Positions 23,712 through 34,848 of a stretch of DNA of 64,000 bases are shown one piece after another. Origin of the DNA: Vicia villosa (Eukaryota; Streptophyta; Magnoliopsida; Fabales; Fabaceae). The notes beneath the pieces are model-generated. The model did not search any database. It was not told where the DNA came from and worked only from the letters and a program-made list of their open reading frames with translations. The stretch lies in contig NC_081183.1 of the NCBI RefSeq assembly GCF_029867415.1, forward strand, positions 53,084,336 through 53,148,335, read 5' to 3'. Numbering within the stretch: position 1 is the first letter of the stretch; each line of letters starts with the position of its first letter. The translations under genes were made by a program, and so were the position numbers.

Positions 23712-25543
23712 ACTCTCCCCAACTAGAATCTGTTTGTCCTCAAACAGGGCTAAACACTCAAATCGCAAAAGTAAAAATCCAAAGAATCAAGAATCAACAA
23801 AGTTTAGAAAAACGAAACAATTGTACGGTTCAAACAAAAACGTACGAACAAAGTAAACACTTACCACTATCCTACAACGACAACATGAAAATGAAACGAT
23901 TCCTAAGTACAAAAATCATACAAAACATTCTAAACAAAAACAAGCTCAATCACGAATCACGTCTAGCAAAAACTCATCGGTAGATGAAAAACACAGAAAG
24001 GTGAGGACTTTGAACACTCATCCAACAATCTTGCAAACAATAGACAAAATTATGCGTTCATCTAAAAATAGTATTGAAAATGCAACGACACGAATCACAA
24101 GGGCTTTCAAGGTTGTAATGTGGCTCGGTTAACAAACAAGTGATAAGTCCTAAAGCTAATCGAAACAAAAACTTGCCTAAACCTAAGGGAGTAATTACTT
24201 CCACAAAGTTTCAAACAATACAATTTCAATCCAACTTTTCTCTTCATCACAAATTTCACACCAAACACAAAACTTATTAGCACACTCTTATTCAAAACTC
24301 TTTTTGTTCTTTTCTTTTTCAAGCTTTTCTCTTTTTTTCTTTCTTTTTCTTTTCTTTCTTTCTCACTTTTTTTTTCTTTTTCTTTTTCTTTTCTTAACCT
24401 CACATCAATCACAACATAAAGAGGCAAACACCTTCTCCCCAACTTGAATTCAACCATAACATAAAGTGAATACTCCCTACTTTCTAAGGCAAGGTAAAAA
24501 TCCAACTAAACATCATAGTTAAGGTCAAGAAAACAAAGATAATCAAAATCCATCAAAAAGGGTGAACTATGTCTCAAATTCAAAAACAAAATGGACAATG
24601 ACAAAAAGGCTCAAAGGGGGTACGAATGGTCACACACTCACAAGGTAAAATGACATTTGGCTTATGGTAGTTGTGCTCAAAATCAAACAAGTGCCTTGAT
24701 CACTTTCGTGCATTCACATAAACGATACAGACGAAAGATTAAACATAATAATATCCAGTTAAAACAAGAAATGTCGGTCACTCACATATATACACAATGG
24801 AAAGCCACCTCACACTTATGGTAAAAAGGGGAAACTAATTGTGATTCAAGTCATGAGCAAGTTATGCAAAAAGAATGAATAGTATAAAAATTGTACAAAT
24901 GAAAATTCTCCTAAACATGCTATGCTATAGAAAGCGATAAACGAGTACCTTGCAACGTACAAATTTGATCAATCATTACCGCACAACCGGCTTGTTGAAT
25001 CAATCAAAATCGAAGAATTACCAAATGCGACTCCAAGTAATCGGGCCAAAATTTGAGTCTAAACACAAACAAAAGAATTAAAAATAAATCGATAAAATAC
25101 TATACTATAAAGCCTTGGTGTAAGTGGGAAAAAGGCGAGCCGAGTGACCCGTTAAAAAGAGGTCACTGGCCAAAAGCAACCCAGCGCGCGACGCACCGAT
25201 GAGCGCGCGACGCGCGCTACACCAGAAAAACCAGACCAGTCTAAAAAGACAGATTTTCCAGTGAGCCACCACTTAACACCTACACAACTCAATTACAGAA
25301 AAACAGAAAAATAAAACCGTTGGGGTGCCTCCCAACAAGCGCTCGTTTAACGTCGTTAGCTCGACGCCTTTATTGTTTCGCGAATGGTAAGAAACTTCCT
25401 CGCGGTACGCCAATTCTTTCGCCTCAAACGCAACCTAAAGAAAATGACCTGCCCAAACACTTAATCAAAACTATACGAAACTTAAAACATAAAACCATCG
25501 CAATGTGATTAATCTCAACCAATCCCCGGCAACAGCGCCATTT
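23712..25543 (-). mobile_element. Internal region 2 of the tandem-LTR block
   Basis: Virtually identical to internal region 1, including the altered primer site (25523-25540). Non-coding. Confidence 0.9.
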
Positions 25544-26828
25544 TGTTGAAGCGGTAAAGCGGCAAGCAACAAAAGTTTTGGAAGTATTCATCCGGGAATT
25601 ATCGTGTCCACAAAGATCGGTGAGAAGAACTGCCGTTCGACTATCTCGTGTTCTAAGTTTCATGAATTGGGTGCGGAAAGTAAATGCGGGAAAAGTAAAT
25701 AAAAGCAAATAAACAATCTCAATAGTCTAAGAGAAATAGTTATGGAGTTGCATTTCGTTCTACCCGTCGAATACTTAAATCTGAAGATCTATCGCTCGAC
25801 ACTCACAATACGCATCAACATCACCGGGCATCACTCAAGATGCCACATCGGTGCCCATGTCTGCAACACCGACGAAAGCTCAATCGTACTATTCACATCA
25901 GCGATTTCTCCACCGACACAAACAACACGGAGGCATTAAACTCGATACCCACTACGATTGTTAGTCCTAAATCCATGTCTGCAACCCAGAAACTAACAGT
26001 TATCATTCCTAATCAAGATCTATGGTGTCCATGTCTGCAACAACACAAATCCAGAGCATTTAAGCAAAAAGATCAAGAACAACAACAATGATGATTTGTA
26101 AAGCGAATATATAAATGATCCCAAGATCCACAAATATACATACAATAAGAGTAGAAACATACATACAACACCCACCATTGGAATGAAACAAAGGGAAGAG
26201 AGAAGATGAACCAGAAAGATCTCACCGGTACAATGAAATCGAGTCAGATCCATGATCAATCCACATGACGTCGCACCCAATGGTGTTTCCTAAGCCTCTA
26301 AACTACCAAAAAAGGATCAGAGCTCAACTTGTCAAGAAGAGGTGATAAAAAACCTAAAAAATCTGTTATTAACTATTTATACAAAACTGAGTTTCGCAGT
26401 GGGCGCGACGCGCCCTACTTCAGTGCGACGCGCCCTGTATAAATTTACCAAACCGCCCTAGCGCGCGACGCGCCCTAATCCGGCGCGACGCGCCCTAACT
26501 TCTGCCAGCTTATGTTCTTCAAACTCAAAGAGGGCGCGACGCGCCCTACAGCGCGCGAAGCGCCCTGCACCAGAACAACAGAATTATTTCCTCTTTGCTC
26601 TCGCAGCCGTGTCTTCGACACTTTATTCCTCCAGGCTCCAAAAACGCAAGAATACCTACAAAAATACAACAAAACTATCAAACGGTATAAAAGTGTATGA
26701 AAATACATCTATTCACAAAGTATACGTATTTACACAAAAATGGGGAATTATTCAAACAGTATTAACAAAAAGCATTGATAAGTGCCACTATTTACATACA
26801 CAAAATAACTACAATTTGGCACTTAACA
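25544..26828 (-). mobile_element. LTR 3 of the tandem-LTR block (inner, 1285 bp)
   Basis: Pairs with LTR 2 at the diagnostic sites (A at 25613). It has few private changes, for example TAAATGATCCC near 26110. Confidence 0.95.
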
Positions 26829-28660
26829 ACTCTCCCCAACTAGAATCTGTTTGTCCTCAAACAGGGCTAAACACTCAAATCGCAAAAGTAAAAATCCAAA
26901 GAATCAAGAATCAACAAAGTTTAGAAAAACGAAACAATTGTACGGTTCAAACAAAAACGTACGAACAAAGTAAACACTTACCACTATCCTACAACGACAA
27001 CATGAAAATGAAACGATTCCTAAGTACAAAAATCATACAAAACATTCTAAACAAAAACAAGCTCAATCACGAATCACGTCTAGCAAAAACTCATCGGTAG
27101 ATGAAAAACACAGAAAGGTGAGGACTTTGAACACTCATCCAACAATCTTGCAAACAATAGACAAAATTATGCGTTCATCTAAAAATAGTATTGAAAATGC
27201 AACGACACGAATCACAAGGGCTTTCAAGGTTGTAATGTGGCTCGGTTAACAAACAAGTGATAAGTCCTAAAGCTAATCGAAACAAAAACTTGCCTAAACC
27301 TAAGGGAGTAATTACTTCCACAAAGTTTCAAACAATACAATTTCAATCCAACTTTTCTCTTCATCACAAATTTCACACCAAACACAAAACTTATTAGCAC
27401 ACTCTTATTCAAAACTCTTTTTGTTCTTTTCTTTTTCAAGCTTTTCTCTTTTTTTCTTTCTTTTTCTTTTCTTTCTTTCTCACTTTTTTTTTCTTTTTCT
27501 TTTTCTTTTCTTAACCTCACATCAATCACAACATAAAGAGGCAAACACCTTCTCCCCAACTTGAATTCAACCATAACATAAAGTGAATACTCCCTACTTT
27601 CTAAGACAAGGTAAAAATCCAACTAAACATCATAGTTAAGGTCAAGAAAACAAAGATAATCAAAATCCATAAAAAAGGGTGAACTATGTCTCAAATTCAA
27701 AAACAAAATGGACAATGACAAAAAGGCTCAAAGGGGGTACGAATGGTCACACACTCACAAGGTAAAATGACATTTGGCTTATGGTAGTTGTGCTCAAAAT
27801 CAAACAAGTGCCTTGATCACTTTCGTGCATTCACATAAACGATACAGACGAAAGATTAAACATAATAATATCCAGTTAAAACAAGAAATGTCGGTCACTC
27901 ACATATATACACAATGGAAAGCCACCTCACATTTATGGTAAAAAGGGGAAACTAATTGTGATTCAAGTCATGAGCAAGTTATGCAAAAAGAATGAATAGT
28001 ATAAAAATTGTACAAATGAAAAGTCTCCTAAACATGCTATGCTATAGAAAGCGATAAACGAGTACCTTGCAACGTACAAATTTGATCAATCATTACCGCA
28101 CAACCGGCTTGTTGAATCAATCAAAATCGAAGAATTACCAAATGCGACTCCAAGTAATCGGGCCAAAATTTGAGTCTAAACACAAACAAAAGAATTAAAA
28201 ATAAATCGATAAAATACTATACTATAAAGCCTTGGTGTAAGTGGGAAAAAGGCGAGCCGAGTGACCCGTTAAAAAGAGGTCACTGGCCAAAAGCAACCCA
28301 GCGCGCGACGCACCCATGAGCGCGCGACGCGCGCTACACCAGAAAAACCAGACCAGTCTAAAAAGACAGATTTTCCAGTGAGCCACCACTTAACACCTAC
28401 ACAACTCAATTACAGAAAAACAGAAAAATAAAACCGTTGGGGTGCCTCCCAACAAGCGCTCGTTTAACGTCGTTAGCTCGACGCCTTTATTGTTTCGCGA
28501 ATGGTAAGAAACTTCCTCACGGTACGCCAATGCTTTCGCCTCAAACGCAACCTAAAGAAAATGACCTGCCCAAACACTTAATCAAAACTATACGAAACTT
28601 AAAACATAAAACCATCGCAATGTGATTAATCTCAACCAATCCCCGGCAACGGCGCCATTT
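26829..28660 (-). mobile_element. Internal region 3 of the tandem-LTR block
   Basis: Same length as the other internals but with several private differences (for example CCTCACATTTATGG near 27925, GAAAAGTCTCC near 28018, CACCCATGAG near 28311). It has an unaltered primer site (28640-28657). Non-coding. Confidence 0.9.
28640..28657 (-). other. Primer binding site, exact tRNA-Asp (Athila) type
   Basis: The minus strand reads TGGCGCCGTTGCCGGGGA next to the outermost 5' LTR (LTR 4). This is the standard Athila-lineage site complementary to the 3' end of tRNA-Asp, and the basis for the lineage call. Confidence 0.9.
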
Positions 28661-29945
28661 TGTTGAAGCGGTAAAGCGGCAAGCAACAAAAGTTTTGGAA
28701 GTATTCATCCGGGAATTATCGTGTCCACAGAGATCGGTGAGAAGAACTGTCGTTCGACTATCTCGTGTTCTAAGTTTCATGAATTGGGTGCGGAAAGTAA
28801 ATGCGGGAAAAGTAAATAAAAGCAAATAAACAATCTCAATAGTCTAAGAGAAATAGTTATGGAGTTGCATTTCGTTCTACCCGTCGAATACTTAAATCTG
28901 AAGATCTATCGCTCGACACTCACAATACGCATCAACATCACCGGGCATCACTCGAGATGCCACATCGGTGCCCATGTCTGCAACACCGACGAAAGCTCAA
29001 TCGTACTATTCACATCAGCGATTTCTCCACCGACACAAACAACACGGAGGCATTAAACTCGATACCCACTACGATTGTTAGTCCTAAATCCATGTCTGCA
29101 ACCCAGAAACTAACAGTTATCATTCCTAATCAAGATCTATGGTGTCCATGTCTGCAACAACACAAATCCAGAGCATTTAAGCAAAAAGATCAAGAACAAC
29201 AACAATGATGATTTGTAAAGCGAATATATAAACGATCCCAAGATCCACAAATATACATACAATAAGAGTAGAAACATACATACAACACCCACCATTGGAA
29301 TGAAACAAAGGGAAGAGAGAAGATGAACCAGAAAGATCTCACCGGTACAATGAAATCGAGTCAGATCCATGATCAATCCACATGACGTCGCACCCAATGG
29401 TGTTTCCTAAGCCTCTAAACTACCAAAAAAGGATCAGAGCTCAACTTGTCAAGAAGAGGTGATAAAAAACCTAAAAAATCTGTTATTAACTATTTATACA
29501 AAACTGAGTTTCGCAGTGGGCGCGACGCGCCCTACTTCAGTGCGACGCGCCCTGTATAAATTTACCAAACCGCCCTAGCGCGCGACGCGCCCTAATCCGG
29601 CGCGACGCGCCCTAACTTCTGCCAGCTTATGTTCTTCAAACTCAAAGAGGGCGCGACGCGCCCTACAGCGCGCGAAGCGCCCTGCACCAGAACAACAGAA
29701 TTATTTCCTCTTTGCTCTCGCAGCCGTGTCTTCGACACTTTATTCCTCCAGGCTCCAAAAACGCAAGAATACCTACAAAAATACAACAAAACTATCAAAC
29801 GGTATAAAAGTGTATGAAAATACATCTATTCACAAAGTATACGTATTTACACAAAAACGGGGAATTATTCAAACAGTATTAACAAAAAGCATTGATAAGT
29901 GCCACTATTTACATACACAAAATAACTACAATTTGGCACTTAACA
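28661..29945 (-). mobile_element. LTR 4 of the tandem-LTR block (outer right, 5' LTR in element sense)
   Basis: 1285 bp, ending CACTTAACA at 29945 followed by the target duplication TTATG (29946-29950). It shares G at 28730 and 28954 with LTR 1. Confidence 0.95.
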
Positions 29946-31150
29946 TTATGTCAGATAAATATTCCATCTTATGGTAGCCCTCATTTTTTATTTAGCAAAC
30001 GGGTGAGAAGGCTTATGTATGCATAAGAGATGAAACAAATGCGTGCATGAATATGAAAAAAACGCAAAAAGCCTTACATGTCGTGCTTGTAGGGATCAAA
30101 AGTTGGTCACTGTGTCATTCGTAAGTTATTTAATTTAAAAATTCAGAGTGTTTTAGTTAAAAGTTTTTGTTGAGTAGTGATAAACATTCCATTATGTACT
30201 AGGGTTCTCCTGTATAATCCCTAAATTCAGTTGATTATAACCATCTCTATTCTATGGACGCTTGTATGGGTTCTATTATTCAGATAATACCTTATTACAG
30301 TATCTTTACCTTCATAGTTTTAGTATCAATTTAGTATTTAATATTTATGCAAACCTGTTTATTTACCCTGGAAGTGGTGATCAAGCTTTTGTGATTGCAT
30401 TTATTAGGACAAGTTCTTGATAAAGGAAATGGCTAAAGTTTTCAGGTTGGAAATCACAAGCCACATGAAGCTTGGTTTCAAGGAAGGCTGTGAATATGAA
30501 CCAGTAATCTAGATTTCTAGTCAGAACGATTTTTATCTTGTCTTCCATTCATAGCTGTAAAAATAACTTATTTTGATATTTACTTGTTAAGGTTGCTCCA
30601 TGGACCCAAGAATATGGGGAAATCCTAACATTTGAACCAATATAAGGTGCAGATCATTGATTTAGAGCTTTTCAACCGGAGAGAACACTTGTGATGTGGA
30701 AGTTATTTTTTTAAGGAAAACCACTTCCAAAGAGACCCCTCTTTCATTTTAAATATTTATATTAATACAAAAAGTCTTTTATAAATATGTGTCATTATAT
30801 TTTTTATTTGAATATATTTTTTGTGATTTTAATGAAGTGGACATTGACTCATGGTGTTAGTTTGGTATATAGTAAGATGAATATTAAACATTTGAAAAAG
30901 ATAAAGCTAATGTAATCTGTAATTTTATATAAATATTAAACATTTTATAATATGTTGTTCCCCACTTCAAAACTGTCATATTCACCATACAAGTTTCATA
31001 CAAGCTTCACTAGTTTTTTGTTACCACCACTTCAAAACTGTAATATTCACCATACAAGTTTGATAGAAGCTTCATGTTAAACACAACACTTCACTGGATT
31101 GAGATTTTTTATTAAATGATTTTGGATTTTTAATTATATAAGCCCACATG
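29946..31150. repeat. 2.75-kb tandem repeat, unit 4, right part, truncated
   Basis: Unit 4 resumes with TTATGTCAGATAAATATTCC and follows unit 1 until TATAAGCCCACATG at 31150, where homology stops. About 1.63 kb of the unit is present in total. No gene is present. Confidence 0.85.
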
Positions 31151-32007
31151 TTAACTAAATGCTCTTGTTGTACCAGGAGAACACACGTCCTGCAAAATTA
31201 AATAAGAGTGCTAAAATTAAAAGAAATTTAATAAACTATAAATTACTTGAGTAAAGTAATAAATAAGGGTTAGTGTGAGTGGTTTTTGGTTGTTGGATAT
31301 GGTTCATATTTATATTCGAGTTCGTCCGAAAATATTATTATTTTTTATTAGGAAGATCTTAAAGTCCCACATTGGTTGGAGATAGAGCATTGAAAGAGTA
31401 TATATAGAGGGACACTCATCACCTTATCAATCACCAACAAGTTTTGTAAGAATGAGTTAGGTCAAACTCTAATATATTTTAATAAAAATATTACTTTTGT
31501 TTAGCTCATAACGGTTTTCATTTATACAACATTTAATATCATTAATATTCATCACATGCTCCCTTTTCTCTACTTATAGTGGGTTTTCTATCTGAGTTTC
31601 TTTTCATCATTATTTAAACTTCATCCTCAACTACGATTTAGTTTTGTTCAAACACTATTCATGAAAGTTTCAGTCAATGCAACTAACATAGATCTAAACG
31701 TATCTTCCATTTTCTTAACTATAATTTTGTTTTGGGAAATGTTAACAAATGCTTTTGGAGCACTTTTTAAGAGATTAAAATAGTAAGTTTTTTAAAAAAA
31801 TCCATGTATTCAATGCATTAAAAATGTATTGGAAATTGAAATATTGACTTTTATAAAGATTTTTTTTATTTAGTATACTTAAAGAATGTCCTGAGAGAAC
31901 TCGTTAGCAAGACCCTTATAAAGAAAGTGATTAAAGTGAAAGTTATTTGGACATAATAGCTTCTGAAGCCAATCTGAAGCTTAAGGATAAGGTGACATAA
32001 TAGTTGG
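31151..32007. other. Intergenic AT-rich DNA with one promoter-like segment
   Basis: No gene is recognised. At about 31358-31410 AAGTCCCACATTGGTTGGAG is followed by TATATATAGAG. I recall this arrangement from legume repeats of TRIM/LTR type, but no element ends are visible. Confidence 0.3.
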
Positions 32008-32288
32008 TTTACGTAAGTCTCATAATAGTTTTTTCACATGAGATTCGAACCCGTGACTTCTTATTTGCAAGTCTCATTTCTTACCAATTGTGCTATGTTA
32101 TTTATTTGAAACAAAAACCCAATTAAAAGCATATGAATGCAATTAAATATTTATTATTTTAAAAATATAAATAATTTACAAGTAAATTATTATAAAATAT
32201 AAATAATTTACAAGTAAATTATTATATTTTTAAACAAATAATTACAAAAATCCAAAATATTGTAAATAAACCATGGAAGTTTATAATT
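32008..32288 (-). repeat. Fragment of the LTR family seen at 1385-1650
   Basis: It matches 1385-1650 closely, including the tRNA-like B-box sequence (minus GGTTCGAATCT) and ACAAAAACCCAATTAAAAGC. It carries an internal duplication of about 30 bp (AAATATAAATAATTTACAAG twice). Confidence 0.7.
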
Positions 32289-34675
32289 ATTTAAGAATAT
32301 TAAATAATTTCAATAAACTATATAATGTATCTTTTTATTAAAATAAAAAGTAATATTATAAAGAATAAATTTGTCCGGGTAATTTCTATTACATTAATAT
32401 CACATAGAAAAACTGATGCAAAATAAAAGTTATTAGTTAAATTCTAAAAAAAAAATCTATTTGTATTTTTGTGTTGATCTATAGAATATATGACAATAAT
32501 GGGTTTGTTAGATAATATGCAATACTCATGATTGAATTTGATTTTTGAGAAATAGGTTAACCTCACTAATCATTTTTTATGGCCCTCACTAATACATTTC
32601 AAAATGTTGATCAAGCAAACCTGTAAAAACAGTTTTCCAGTTTGATCGAGTAAATATCAAAATAGAACATAAGACATAACAAAGTTATTGACACTTACAA
32701 TTTAAGGAATACTTGTTCCCTTGTCTAGTTGGAAAACTTCAAACAATGCCTTATATACACCTGCCTGTTTTCCACCTTGTGTTTCTCTAAATGGTTAACA
32801 ATAGAATAAAATATGTTAAATACATAAAAACAATATTTAATATGGAAAAACCACAAAATATAACTTTCTTTGGCGAAGTGCTTATAAATAGTGTTAGCTA
32901 CCTTATAAAAAACTACAAATTTGTCTCTCCCTATTCTAATCATAGATCCCACTAGACCATCTCATCTTTTCTCCATTTCTTTGGGTTCATATTAACTTTA
33001 AGTCACTTGCTTCTCAATTTGTATCCTTTCTTCTTTTCGTCTCCTTCGTGCATGAACAATTCAGAGGAAACTCAAACCAAAATAACATAAGACAGGAAAT
33101 AAGGGAAAAGAGAGATATCAATTTTGCTGAGATGCAAATTTGTGCCTAGTTTAATAACAAACCTAATGAACCTATGTGTAACCCTTTTAAATGGGTTTGA
33201 TCAACAACTTTGCAAATAATCAAGGGAAAATAAAAGATGTACATTAATAAGCCGTCCATCCTGTTTAACTCACAATTTAATCAGTAGCTTGCCTGACCTC
33301 TGTTTAGGCTTATTCCCACTACTAAAGCACTATTCTATTCTTAGCAGTATAGCTCTGACCTATGAATGCACAATGTTTCTTAGAAGTAATATAATCACCA
33401 GTACATTCCTAAAACAGGACACATAAAAATTACAGCCAACTAGCTGTAAATCCTTAAAAGTTCCTCTATTTTACAACTGTATTACGCGATTTTACATTAA
33501 AATAACTTGCATTGGCCCCGTCTACGTGTTCAACCTAGAAGTTTAACCAAAAGTTCAACTTGCACATTTTTTTTTCAGTAGGCAATTGATATAAGAACTC
33601 GTACTAGGGGTGCAACCCTTACAGCAGAGAGATTACAAGGTAATGAAACAATCCAAAGTGGATTTATACCAGTCATAAAAGCTGGAGAAAAACAAAGGAT
33701 TACTACTAGCAAGCCAACTCCAAGATAAATAATATTATAAAACACTGCGTCAAAACTATACATGTTTGATTATATTTAGAAGACATATATAAGCTCAATA
33801 TCGAGCATGGATAAGGTCACATTAACAAATGAACTTAGGGTGACAGGAATAGAAAATAAACCTTTAAGAAAACAATATGACGAAACTTTATAGAATAAAA
33901 TACATAAGATGTTACCTACTCTAAAAGATAGTCAGTTGAACTCTCAAATGGTGCGAGCATTAATGCACTTCTGCCCATCTTCTGAATTCCATGTCTTGTT
34001 ATCTCCCGAGTACTCCACCCTAGTTTGATAAATCACATAAATGAGTAGAAACCTACATGTTTATCACATACACATGAGACATTTTGTTTAAACTATTTTG
34101 CTTAGTAATAATTTCCAAATAACTCACCCTGACAGTCATCATATATGCTAGAAGCATAATATGGTGTTGAAGGGGTTCATTAAAAGTGTACACTGTACAC
34201 AGAAGACTACATAAAAATTAGAAGTCCTCCTATTTTTCACTAACCCTAGTATTACAACACCACTATCCCCTGTGATGTTTTTCTTTGGGTCCACAGGATA
34301 ATCTCTGATCACATTCCCGATTTTTATTTCATATCAACCTGAATATATGGTGATTTTCATACACGTAACACATTTAATGAAAGCTTAAACAGAAACAATA
34401 ATATTCCCAGTTAATATCATTATGCATATCAAGCACACTTATGCATTTATTACGTGCAACTCTAATTCCCTAAGGCAAGAGAAACTAATGCAATAATATA
34501 GTCCAATAATAAGGTATATACTACACAGGGTATTGGAGGAAAGTATGCCATAGTGAAAATTAAAAGTATATAACAAAATACAGAGGACGAACTAACCCTT
34601 CCACCAATAAATTGTAAGTCTCAACTTTTTCATCTTTTTTTTTTTAATTTCAATGACAGCTATTTCAATAGTTTT
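32289..34675 (-). other. Decayed host sequence with possible minus-strand exon remnants
   Basis: No complete gene. Short coding-like minus-strand segments bordered by splice-like sites lie at about 34134-34200 (donor AG|GGTGAGTT), about 33938-34022 (acceptor CTAG) and about 34210-34345. I do not recognise a protein family. The ORFs at 32725-32952 and 33575-33763 have no supporting feature. With 40793-41862 this may be the other side of one locus split by the LINE. Confidence 0.3.
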
Positions 34676-34691
34676 AACTCCCTGCAAAGAA
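34676..34691. repeat. Left target-site duplication of the LINE
   Basis: AACTCCCTGCAAAGAA, repeated exactly at 40777-40792. Confidence 0.95.
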
Positions 34692-34848
34692 AAACTCAGT
34701 AAGACTATGGGAGATTGATTCCTAAGATTTTCGGCTTAAACTCCTAACCTTAGGGTTAGGGGCCTTGGTCTTTGGGGGTTTTCTCTTAGGTTTTTCTGTT
34801 GTTTCCAGTTTTAGTTTTTTTTAGCTACGCTTTCTAGGTTTAGACAAG

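Larger units (their letters stand above)
19330..29945 (-). mobile_element. Tandem-LTR block: non-coding Athila-like Ty3 element with 4 LTRs and 3 internal regions
   Basis: The 10,616-bp block has the order LTR-int-LTR-int-LTR-int-LTR. It is flanked by TTATG at 19325-19329 and 29946-29950, so its outer ends behave as one insertion into tandem unit 4. LTRs are TG...CA with TGTT/AACA termini. LTR plus internal repeats every 3117 bp (3097 for the first, which lacks 20 bp). The minus strand shows a tRNA-Asp primer site beside each right-hand LTR and a polypurine tract beside each left-hand LTR. No gag or pol exists anywhere, so it is non-autonomous (LARD-like). The repeated short ORFs are not conserved proteins. 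Confidence 0.95.

Noticed and set aside
32725..32952. 75-residue minus-strand ORF
   Set aside because: AT-rich frame without domain, splice or conservation evidence.
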